Positions 1 through 5,415 of a stretch of DNA of 7,114 bases are shown here, piece after piece; within the stretch, counting starts at the first letter, position 1; each line of letters begins with the position of its first letter. Position numbers and translations under genes: made by a program. This DNA is from Alphaproteobacteria bacterium (lineage in GTDB: Bacteria; Pseudomonadota; Alphaproteobacteria; Rickettsiales; JAFLCR01): assembly GCA_017302755.1 (NCBI GenBank), contig JAFLCR010000070.1, positions 2,866 to 9,979 of the forward strand. Reading direction: 5' to 3'. Below the pieces are notes generated by a model that saw only the letters and a list, made by a program, of their open reading frames with translations, did no database searches and was not told the DNA's origin.

Positions 1-1177
1 CGTTGGTGGGGAAGATCAGGTCGCGGTTGACGAATACCTTGATGATCGTTCCCTGGTCGATGGTGATGTTCGGGCGCACGTCAATCAGATCCTCGATCAT
101 CTGCCTGCTGGTCTGGCCGACATTGCCAACCAGGTCCATGGCCGCGGCGGAGGTGGGCTTGCCGGCGTTTTCGTAGGAGCCATCGTTGTAGCTTCGGCGC
201 GAGACAGTGCTGTCCTCGTCTCCCACGGCGGCCTGGGCGATGGCGGCGGCGCCGAAGGTGATAGCGCTGGAGAGAATGGCGCTGGAGAAGATCTCCAGGT
301 ATTTGTTGTCCACGATGCCTTCCACGCCGGCGCGGCCGAGATGGTCGATGCCGTCGGAACCGATCTCAAGATCGATGCCGTCTGGGCGGATCAGGCGTGT
401 CCAGACAATCATTACCCGCTTCTGTCCACGCATGATGCCGGTGTTGTAGGTGCCGATCAGGCGAGAGCCTTTCGGGATCAGGACGGTCTTGCCCGCTTCG
501 GAATAGATGTCGCGGCTCACGATGGCGCGCAGCGTACCCGGCAGTTCGGTGTTGATCGCGGTTTCCAGCACCGCATCCACCACCTTGCCCTGGGCGATGA
601 CGATGTTGAGGTCGCCCATGCGCGTGGCTTTGGCTTGCTCTGCAGAGGAGTTTCTGACCGTCAAACGGGCGAAGCTGCGGTTTGGATCATCGCCCAGCGG
701 TTCTTCTTCGTCCGGCGCCTTGCCGCGGTCGCCAAGCATGGAGCCGGCATTGTTGATGAGCATCATGTTTGATTTCAGGCGCGCCTGCTTGTTTTCATCC
801 GGCAGTTGCTCGGTAATTGTAGGCGCGGGTTGCTCAAATGGCGGCGGCGGGAGAGCGGCTTCCATGGGCGGTGGAGCCGGAGGCTCGGGGGGGACAAGTG
901 AGGTCGGCGGCACGAAAGGCGTGGTTTCGGGGGCGGCAACCTGCTGTTTGGGCGGTTCCTTCGGCTCCTCCTTGGGTTTTTCACCGCTGAACAGCGAGTA
1001 GAACATGAACCCCGCGATGCCGACAAAAAAGATCAGGATGATTGCCGTTTTGCCGCTGCTGGCGGAAACGGCGGGCACGCCCTGGTCAAGGCTGCGCGCG
1101 CTTTGGCGCTCCCTTTCCGCATCCATGGAATCGGGGCCGGTATCGTCGAGATCTGGGTTTTTATCGTCGGGTGTCAT
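1..1177 (-). CDS. virB10: VirB10/TrbI-family T4SS channel protein, 3' end cut by window edge
   Basis: This is a VirB10-like protein, which spans from the inner membrane to the outer-membrane core complex of a type IV secretion system. I read 392 codons from the ATG at 1177-1175 to the left edge. Residues 1-43 are a charged cytoplasmic segment, about 44-64 a single hydrophobic helix (TAIILIFFVGIAGFMFYSLF), and about 66-125 a proline-rich periplasmic stretch. From about 195 the TrbI fold follows: VLETAINTELPG (203-214), VLIPKGSRLIG (232-242), VWTRLIRPDGI (258-268) and GRAGVEGIVD (281-290). A hydrophobic Ala-rich helix at about 297-318 and a helix near 345-364 match the outer-membrane antenna region. 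The last readable residues, GTIIKVFVNRDLIFP, are the usual C-terminal beta strand, so only a short tail is missing. The start overlaps the virB9 stop as ATGA with no clear ribosome-binding site, suggesting coupling. Family assignment is firm; the Rickettsiales-like flavour is inference. Confidence 0.95.
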   Translation of the reverse strand, partial: MTPDDKNPDLDDTGPDSMDAERERQSARSLDQGVPAVSASSGKTAIILIFFVGIAGFMFYSLFSGEKPKEEPKEPPKQQVAAPETTPFVPPTSLVPPEPPAPPPMEAALPPPPFEQPAPTITEQLPDENKQARLKSNMMLINNAGSMLGDRGKAPDEEEPLGDDPNRSFARLTVRNSSAEQAKATRMGDLNIVIAQGKVVDAVLETAINTELPGTLRAIVSRDIYSEAGKTVLIPKGSRLIGTYNTGIMRGQKRVMIVWTRLIRPDGIDLEIGSDGIDHLGRAGVEGIVDNKYLEIFSSAILSSAITFGAAAIAQAAVGDEDSTVSRRSYNDGSYENAGKPTSAAAMDLVGNVGQTSRQMIEDLIDVRPNITIDQGTIIKVFVNRDLIFPTN

Positions 1178-1983
1178 GGGCAGATGCCGCTTTGCTGTTT
1201 CATCGTTTCATTGAAAACGCAGACCGTCGCATTTTCCGCCTTCAGCGCGTAATGGGGGTTCACCAGATCCACCACGATGTACTGCCCCTGAGGGCGGACG
1301 GGAAGCAGCGCTTCCTTGCGGCCTTCCTGGAGGGCGTAGATTTTGGGGATGGTTCTGAGGTTGTTGGGGAACAGGAAATATGTCGCCCTGCCGTCATCAA
1401 ACACCTTGAGCGGAGCGAATCCGTCTGGTCCGCTGAGGGTATAGTTGAAATTAAAGGCCTGTGAAGGCACTTCCGGCATCATGGGTGCGGGGGGCGGGGC
1501 GGCCATTGGCACCGCGTCAATGGGAATGACGGGAGAGGGGGCGTCCCAGCCGTCTTCGGGGTAGAAGAAACGCACGACATAGGAAAGCTGAGCTTCGTCG
1601 CCGTCACCGGCTTTCTTTGAACGTAGATCGAACTGATAGGTGCGGCGGTTGGTAACGACCGTCATATTAGTGTGGGCGTTTTCCTCGAGCGCCTTGACAT
1701 AGAGCCTGCGGCCACCGGGAATCACCTGCCATGCCACCTGGTCGCCAAGCGAGATGGTGTCGATTTCCTCTCCCAGGCCGAACTCGATATTCGACTGGTA
1801 GCCGAAATTCGTCGTCAGGCTGAAGACCTCGTTTTCATTGTATACGAGCGTTTTGATGCGGCTGTCGGTCGTGACGGGCTTGAGCCCGTCGGCCAAGGCG
1901 GCGCCAGCGAGGGAAGCGCTCATCACGCTTGCCAGGACAAAAACCACACCACGCATAATATTCCCCATCTTTTTTCTCAGCAT
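1174..1983 (-). CDS. virB9: VirB9-like T4SS outer-membrane core complex protein
   Basis: VirB9 pairs with VirB10 (and normally lipoprotein VirB7) in the outer-membrane ring of type IV secretion systems. With the ATG at 1983-1981 it is 269 residues, normal for the family. A signal peptide covers residues 1-31, with hydrophobic core GVVFVLASVMSASLAGAALA and a likely signal peptidase I site after A31 (ALA|DG). The N-terminal domain has SRIKTLVY (41-48), LGDQVAWQV (79-87) and TNRRTYQFDL (111-120). A proline-rich linker lies at about 149-172. The C-terminal VirB10-binding domain has PLKVFDDGRATYFLF (191-205) and TVCVFNE (253-259). Cysteines C255 and C268 sit at the very C-terminus. The frame stays open upstream to 2031, but the 1983 start puts an AAGGG-like site about 9 nt upstream and leaves a clean signal peptide; ATG at 1956 is an alternative. 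The stop overlaps the virB10 start by 4 nt. Confidence 0.95.
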   Translation of the reverse strand: MLRKKMGNIMRGVVFVLASVMSASLAGAALADGLKPVTTDSRIKTLVYNENEVFSLTTNFGYQSNIEFGLGEEIDTISLGDQVAWQVIPGGRRLYVKALEENAHTNMTVVTNRRTYQFDLRSKKAGDGDEAQLSYVVRFFYPEDGWDAPSPVIPIDAVPMAAPPPAPMMPEVPSQAFNFNYTLSGPDGFAPLKVFDDGRATYFLFPNNLRTIPKIYALQEGRKEALLPVRPQGQYIVVDLVNPHYALKAENATVCVFNETMKQQSGICP

Positions 1984-2078
1984 TAACCGTTTCCCTTCGG
2001 AGGGCACGGCGCAAAGCTCAGTCTGGCGCATTTTTCCATAACAAAGGTTGCAACTTTATGAACAATTGGCCATTTCAT
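1983..2078 (-). CDS. Candidate 31-residue ORF in the virB7 position (unproven)
   Basis: A short open frame fills most of the 120-bp gap between virB8 and virB9. It starts at the ATG at 2078-2076 and its TAA shares one base with the virB9 ATG (TAATG), as in tightly coupled genes. It encodes 31 residues beginning MKWPIVHKV, with two cysteines, C17 and C25, in the segment EKCARLSFAPCPP. VirB7 proteins are small lipoproteins, often encoded beside virB8 and virB9; the Agrobacterium one has a lipidated Cys and a second Cys about nine residues later that bonds to VirB9, so position and cysteine spacing are suggestive. Against it: no good lipobox precedes C17 (VMEK), the N-terminus is barely hydrophobic, and no Shine-Dalgarno is seen before the ATG. 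It may be only virB9 leader. The function is not recognised. Confidence 0.25.
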   Translation of the reverse strand: MKWPIVHKVATFVMEKCARLSFAPCPPKGNG

Positions 2079-2103
2079 GTTCTGGTTGTAAGTGGCGGCA
2101 GCT

Positions 2104-2781
2104 TTAGCGGTTGATGATTTCCTCGTCCAGGCGGTAGCCGGTAACCCGGAATCCCAGGGGATTAATGTAACGGTCCTCCGCCGACAGTTCCAGCTTGGCG
2201 AACTCGAAGGTGATCATCGCCGCCATGTGCATGGTTTTGGACTGGTTCGGCATTTCCTCGGTGATCATGATGCGAATCTGCGCGGTATCGCTTTTCAGGA
2301 ACTGAGCCGACTTGACCTTTACTGTCCGTTTTCCGATGCGCTGCAGGCGGTTGATGGGGCTCTCAGGGTTGCTCTGGTTCATCTGCTTCTTGAAGTCGTT
2401 ATACACGGCTATGTCCGACATCAGGCGCACCAGGTTGAAGTCATCCTGCAGCTGCAGCACGTTGTAGCCTTCGCGTGCCTTGACGTATTTGATGAGGAAA
2501 TACGATTTCAGCATGTCGTTGGCGGTGATGTCCTTATCCGTGAGCGGGTCGATGACGCGGGTGATGCCGGTCTTCTCCTCTACCTGGATGATGTACGGCT
2601 CCACGGATTTGAGCGGCGTCATCTGCGCGATGCCGAACGAGGTGGCAAGTGCCCCGAGCAGGGAAACCAGGGTAACCGCGGCGAGAATGTTTCGCTGCAC
2701 GACGGCGGTCTGGTAGCGGTCCGCATACCAGTTCTTGCGTGTGGAAGTGTCCGCTTCCTCCGAATTTTTCAGACGTTTCAT
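2104..2781 (-). CDS. virB8: VirB8-like T4SS inner-membrane assembly protein
   Basis: VirB8 is a bitopic inner-membrane protein that nucleates assembly of the type IV secretion channel. From the ATG at 2781 it is 225 residues, typical of the family. A charged cytoplasmic N-terminus carries RKNWYADRYQTAVVQRN (15-31), a pattern I associate with Rickettsiales-type VirB8. One membrane helix spans about 31-51 (NILAAVTLVSLLGALATSFG), followed by the periplasmic NTF2-like domain. The domain ends with the family's NPxGF motif in INPLGFRVTGYR (206-217). I chose ATG 2781 over the in-frame GTG at 2793 because TAAGGTG lies about 9 nt upstream of the ATG, whereas the GTG would overlap that site. It is first in the visible virB series; the upstream gap holds a hairpin and a REP-like repeat. 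A 120-bp gap separates it from virB9. Confidence 0.95.
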   Translation of the reverse strand: MKRLKNSEEADTSTRKNWYADRYQTAVVQRNILAAVTLVSLLGALATSFGIAQMTPLKSVEPYIIQVEEKTGITRVIDPLTDKDITANDMLKSYFLIKYVKAREGYNVLQLQDDFNLVRLMSDIAVYNDFKKQMNQSNPESPINRLQRIGKRTVKVKSAQFLKSDTAQIRIMITEEMPNQSKTMHMAAMITFEFAKLELSAEDRYINPLGFRVTGYRLDEEIINR

Positions 2782-2837
2782 GCCAGCCGTCACCTTAAAA
2801 CATCTTTCTCAATACTGCAGGACGGTTAGGAAAGCGT

Positions 2838-2870
2838 AAAGAGGTGCGGGTTAACCGCCCGCGTCTCTTT
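2838..2870 (-). terminator. 33-nt inverted repeat upstream of virB8: terminator or attenuator candidate
   Basis: The arms AAAGAG/CTCTTT (6 bp) and GCGGG/CCCGC (5 bp) are separated by a 2-nt mismatch and close a 7-nt loop. The outer T-run gives each strand a short U stretch. On the minus strand it lies after the ABC exporter and ends 56 nt before the virB8 ATG, so it could end read-through from cyaY-exporter transcription or attenuate virB8. The U-tract is short and interrupted (CTCTTTACGCTTT), which limits confidence. Confidence 0.4.
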
Positions 2871-2892
2871 AGCTGTTTGTTTGCGCCCGCTC

Positions 2893-2953
2893 CGTTCCCC
2901 GCTTGCGCGGGGATGCTCACATGGCGCGCCGCGTATGCGCGGGCTGACGGCTC
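2893..2953. repeat. REP-like double-hairpin repeat, copy 1 (intergenic)
   Basis: This element contains two small palindromes: CCCCGC-TTGC-GCGGGG (6-bp stem) and CCGCG-TATG-CGCGG (5-bp stem). Its 39-nt core (2915-2953) matches the core of copy 2 (3102-3140) at 36 of 39 positions, and the left part also matches with small indels. Dispersed palindromic elements of this kind are common in alphaproteobacterial intergenic DNA. In the frame matching copy 2 it would encode EPSARAYAARHVS, but I see no credible gene here. Confidence 0.75.
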
Positions 2954-3017
2954 CGGGAGGTTCCATGCACCACTCAAGGGCAGTCTCGAGAACGCCGCTC
3001 ACCGCGCAGGTTATTCC

Positions 3018-3026
3018 TGTATAGCA
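3018..3026 (-). promoter_or_regulatory. Possible extended -10 promoter for virB8 or a leader RNA
   Basis: On the minus strand the sequence reads TGCTATACA, a good extended -10 (TGn followed by TATACA). No clear -35 sits 16-18 nt upstream. It lies downstream of the exporter stop and about 240 nt before virB8, so a transcript from here would carry both the REP-like element and the 2838-2870 hairpin in its leader. Prediction by eye only. Confidence 0.25.
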
Positions 3027-3062
3027 ACGTCGGCGTGCTTTGTTGTTTCAGTTCTATGACAA

Positions 3063-4919
3063 TCAGGGTTTGTCTCTGGTTCCCGCTGCGCGGCTGTCGC
3101 CGCTCACATGGAACGCCGCGTGTGCGCGGGCTGACGGCTCTTCGCCGAATTGCAGCGTGGCAAGGCGCCGATAGAGCGGGTTAGTTTCCAGCAGTTCAGC
3201 GTGCGTGCCGCCCGCCCGCACGGCGCCGTCCTCCATCACCAGGATACGGTCGGCTTTCAGCACCGTCGCGAGGCGATGAGCGATGACGAGCGTGGTGCGC
3301 CCCTGCATGGCCTGCTCCAGGGCATCCTGCACGGCGCGTTCATTTTCCGCGTCGAGCGCCGAGGTTGCCTCGTCGAGCAGCAGCACCTGCGGATTGCGAA
3401 GGATGGCGCGGGCGATGGCTAGGCGCTGCTTTTGCCCGCCCGAAAGCCGCACCCCCTTTTCGCCGAGATAGGTGTGGTAGCCTTCGGGCAGGTTTTCCAG
3501 GAAATCATGCGCCATGGCGGTGCGGGCGGCGGCGAGCACCTCGGCGTCGCTCGCATCCGGCCTTCCGTAACGGATATTATCCCAGGCACTGGCGGAAAAG
3601 ATCGCCGGTTCCTGTGGCACGACGCCGAGCGAACGCCGCCACTTGGCGGGATCGAGGGCGGAAATATCGATGCCGTCGCAGGAAATGCGGCCACTCTGGG
3701 CGGCGTAAAAGCGCAGCAGCAGCTGGAAGATCGTGCTCTTGCCGCTGCCCGACGGCCCCACCAGCGCCACGCGGCTGCCGGGTGGCACCTCAAAGCTGAT
3801 ATCTTTCAGCACCGCACGCTGCGGCGCGGACGGATAGGCGAAACGCACCTGCTCGAAGCGCAGATGTCCCTGAAGCTTCTCCGGCAGCGCCACGGCGTTC
3901 GCGGGCGCGCGGATGGCCGGCTCGAGCGTCAGCAGTTCCATCAATCTCTCCACGGCGCCCGCGGCGCGTTGCAGGTCGCTCACGATGTCGGTAAGGCTGC
4001 CCACCGCGCTTGCCACCATCACGGCGTAGAACACGAAGCTCGAGAGCGCGCCGGGGGTCATTTCGCCGGTGAGCACGTCATGCGCGCCGGTCCACAGCAC
4101 GGTCACCACGGCGCCGAAAATAAGCGCGATCACCAGGGCCACCAGGAAGGAACGCAGGGAAATGCGGCCCAGCGCCGCTTCGAGCGATGCGCCGACTTTT
4201 CCACTGAAGCGCTGGCGCTCAAAATCCTCTAGCGCCAGCGCCTGCACGGTGCGCACGGCGTTGAGCGTTTCCTCGGCGTGGGCGGAAAGATCGGCGATCC
4301 GGTCCTGGGCGATTCGCGCCACGACCCTTACTTTTCGCCCGAGCAGGATGAGCGGCAGCACCACTAGCGGCAGCATCAGAAACACGAAACCCGTGAGCTT
4401 TGGGCTGGTATGCAGCAGCAGCGCCGTGCCGCCCGCGAGCAGCAGCAGGTTACGCAGCGCCATCGAGAGGTTGGTGCCCACCACGCTCTGAATCAGCGTG
4501 GTGTCGGTGGTCAGGCGCGAGAGCAGTTCGCCCGTGCGTGTGTTTTCAAAAAAGGCGATGTCCATGCCGATCAGCCGCGCATAGACGTCCCGCCGCAGAT
4601 CCGCCACCACGCGCTCGCCGACACTTGCCACATAATACGAGCGGGCATACGAAGCCGCTGCCAGCAGCAGCGTGAAGCCGAGTAGCGCCAAGAACGCCTT
4701 ATCAAGCAGATCGGGGCGGTGCTCGCGCAGGCCTGCGTCAATTAGATAGGCCAGCCCCTGGCCGAGGCCGAGCAGCCCGCCGGAACTGACCGTCAGCGCC
4801 AGCAGCGCCAGCGCTACCTGCGCGCGGTAGGGCCGCAGATAGCCCGAAAGTCTGCGCAGGCTGCCCAAGGAGCGGCCTTTTGCACGGTCTAAGGTTGTCG
4901 TGGGTCCGTGCGGGCTCAT
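3063..4919 (-). CDS. MsbA-related ABC exporter, fused permease and ATPase
   Basis: This is a half-size ABC exporter (618 residues) that should work as an inner-membrane homodimer driving outward transport of lipid or hydrophobic substrates; the true substrate is unknown. The transmembrane domain occupies about 30-315, with hydrophobic helices near 34-60, 75-97, 154-170, 176-193, 257-277 and 291-310. The nucleotide-binding domain follows: Walker A GPSGSGKST (388-396), Q-loop Q436, signature LSGGQ (492-496), Walker B VLLLDEATS (512-520, catalytic Glu E517) and H-loop H548. All are intact, so it should be active. It fits the proteobacterial MsbA-related group rather than proven lipid A flippase MsbA. 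Relatives usually end near LYRRLATLQF (582-591); the last ~23 residues here come from REP-like repeat copy 2. The ATG overlaps the cyaY stop as ATGA, with GGGA about 5 nt upstream. Confidence 0.93.
   Translation of the reverse strand: MSPHGPTTTLDRAKGRSLGSLRRLSGYLRPYRAQVALALLALTVSSGGLLGLGQGLAYLIDAGLREHRPDLLDKAFLALLGFTLLLAAASYARSYYVASVGERVVADLRRDVYARLIGMDIAFFENTRTGELLSRLTTDTTLIQSVVGTNLSMALRNLLLLAGGTALLLHTSPKLTGFVFLMLPLVVLPLILLGRKVRVVARIAQDRIADLSAHAEETLNAVRTVQALALEDFERQRFSGKVGASLEAALGRISLRSFLVALVIALIFGAVVTVLWTGAHDVLTGEMTPGALSSFVFYAVMVASAVGSLTDIVSDLQRAAGAVERLMELLTLEPAIRAPANAVALPEKLQGHLRFEQVRFAYPSAPQRAVLKDISFEVPPGSRVALVGPSGSGKSTIFQLLLRFYAAQSGRISCDGIDISALDPAKWRRSLGVVPQEPAIFSASAWDNIRYGRPDASDAEVLAAARTAMAHDFLENLPEGYHTYLGEKGVRLSGGQKQRLAIARAILRNPQVLLLDEATSALDAENERAVQDALEQAMQGRTTLVIAHRLATVLKADRILVMEDGAVRAGGTHAELLETNPLYRRLATLQFGEEPSARAHAAFHVSGDSRAAGTRDKP
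3078..3140. repeat. REP-like repeat, copy 2 (inside the exporter 3' coding end)
   Basis: This is the second copy of the element at 2893-2953. The 39-nt core 3102-3140 has three mismatches to copy 1. The right palindrome is intact (CCGCG-TGTG-CGCGG), while the left one is reduced to CCGC-TGC-GCGG. It lies wholly within the ABC exporter frame and supplies most codons after residue 592. Reading EPSARAHAAFHVS here and EPSARAYAARHVS in copy 1 shows the shared frame. Confidence 0.75.
4209..4241. repeat. Perfect 11-bp inverted repeat within the exporter gene
   Basis: The arms GCGCTGGCGCT (4209-4219) and AGCGCCAGCGC (4231-4241) are exact reverse complements with an 11-nt loop. They encode ALALEDFERQR of the exporter, around residues 227-237. 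It could fold into a stable mRNA hairpin, or may be a chance product of GC-rich Ala/Leu/Arg codons. Confidence 0.6.
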
Positions 4920-5215
4920 GCGCTTCCCAGCGCGGCGATATCGCGTTCCAGCAAAGGCTCCAGTGTTTCGCCTTGGCGCGACGTCCAGCTTGCCGTTGTT
5001 TCGTCCCAGGAGAAGTGATGACCGCCGGAAAGGGGCGAGGCTACCCAGATCTGCTGCATGGCTTCGTGCTTGTTGACGACGATTTGGCGGCCGCCGCCGA
5101 AGGTGAGCGTCAGCACGCCCCCGGCCAGCTCCGCGTCGCCGCCTTCCTCGTCGATGCGGTCGCAGAGCGCCTGGAGGAAACGGTCTGCCCGGGCGTGAAA
5201 ATCGGTTGTGTCCAT
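4916..5215 (-). CDS. cyaY: Frataxin-family iron-binding protein CyaY
   Basis: This 99-residue cytosolic protein, close to the family's usual ~105, is a bacterial frataxin, thought to deliver iron to or regulate IscS/IscU-dependent Fe-S cluster assembly. The first helix is rich in acidic residues that bind iron in the family (D2, D5, D11, D22, E23, E24, D27). The beta-sheet core carries the diagnostic block QIVVNKHEAMQQIWVASPLS (44-63), then GGHHFSW (64-70), and a C-terminal helix LEPLLERDIAAL (85-96). The ATG at 5215-5213 has AGGG about 5 nt upstream. It is the first gene of the minus-strand pair, overlapping the exporter start by 4 nt. No Fe-S assembly genes lie next to it in this window. 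The promoter should lie in 5216-5410, but I could not place convincing boxes for this strand. Confidence 0.93.
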   Translation of the reverse strand: MDTTDFHARADRFLQALCDRIDEEGGDAELAGGVLTLTFGGGRQIVVNKHEAMQQIWVASPLSGGHHFSWDETTASWTSRQGETLEPLLERDIAALGSA

Positions 5216-5246
5216 ATCGGCCCTGTCTAGCGAGAAACTAATTCGT

Positions 5247-5274
5247 TTGCATCGTTTTTATCGCTTGCTGTAAT
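5247..5274 (+). promoter_or_regulatory. Possible sigma-70-type promoter for the PBP gene
   Basis: TTGCAT (5247-5252) and TGTAAT (5269-5274) are separated by 16 nt. The -10 matches 5 of 6 consensus positions and the -35 is weak. Transcription would start near 5281 and give a leader of about 130 nt before the PBP start at 5411, carrying both leader repeats. Prediction by eye only. Confidence 0.3.
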
Positions 5275-5316
5275 AAAGGCTGCGAATGAGCCTATCGAGG
5301 AACGGACCCATGAAGT

Positions 5317-5342
5317 CGCATCCCGCATGGCGCCTGAACGCC
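5317..5342. repeat. PBP leader repeat, copy A
   Basis: This 26-nt unit matches copy B (5390-5415) at 20 of 26 positions, and all six differences are transitions. It contains a short hairpin, GGCG-CCTGAA-CGCC. In one frame it reads HPAWRLNA, inside a 29-codon ORF (5286-5375) that has AAAGG 6 nt before its ATG. Looser similarity to copy B continues upstream (CTATCGA versus CTAGCGA). Confidence 0.5.
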
Positions 5343-5389
5343 GGCAAGCGAGCGGACGAGCGGTGCGAGGACTAGCGATCAAGTGGGAG

Positions 5390-5415
5390 CGCATCCTGCG
5401 TGGCGTTTGAATGCC
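5390..5415. repeat. PBP leader repeat, copy B, overlapping the PBP start
   Basis: Copy B lies 73 nt downstream of copy A and runs into the first codons of the PBP gene. Its hairpin is GGCG-TTTGAA-TGCC, with a G-U pair replacing one G-C; the flanking U-G pair of copy A becomes T-A. In the frame starting at 5392 it also reads HPAWRLNA, a different frame from the PBP. The hairpin would cover the PBP initiation codon. Confidence 0.5.

Noticed and set aside
1984..2031. An upstream extension of virB9 to the ATG at 2031
   Set aside because: It would add 16 residues before the signal peptide, and the 1983 start has the better ribosome-binding site and a normal signal peptide.
2092..2829. A long plus-strand open frame (245 codons) opposite virB8
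   Set aside because: It is antisense to an unmistakable virB8 and results from the codon bias of GC-rich DNA; its translation matches no family I recognise.
2893..2920. A segment resembling a type I-E CRISPR repeat (GTTCCCCGC ... GCGGGGAT)
   Set aside because: There is only one clear copy, no regularly spaced repeats and spacers, and no cas genes. It is better explained as the left half of the REP-like element.
2795..2977. A 60-codon minus-strand frame upstream of virB8
   Set aside because: It needs a TTG start, is made largely of the REP-like repeat and the inverted repeat at 2838-2870, and shows no recognisable protein features.
2782..3062. A tRNA or known structural RNA in the gap before virB8
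   Set aside because: I looked for tRNA arms, SRP RNA and tmRNA signatures on both strands and saw none; the structure is accounted for by the repeat and the inverted repeat.
3432..4232. A 266-codon plus-strand open frame opposite the exporter
   Set aside because: It overlaps the ATPase domain, where all catalytic motifs are intact on the minus strand. Its His/Gln/Arg-rich composition is typical of antisense frames.
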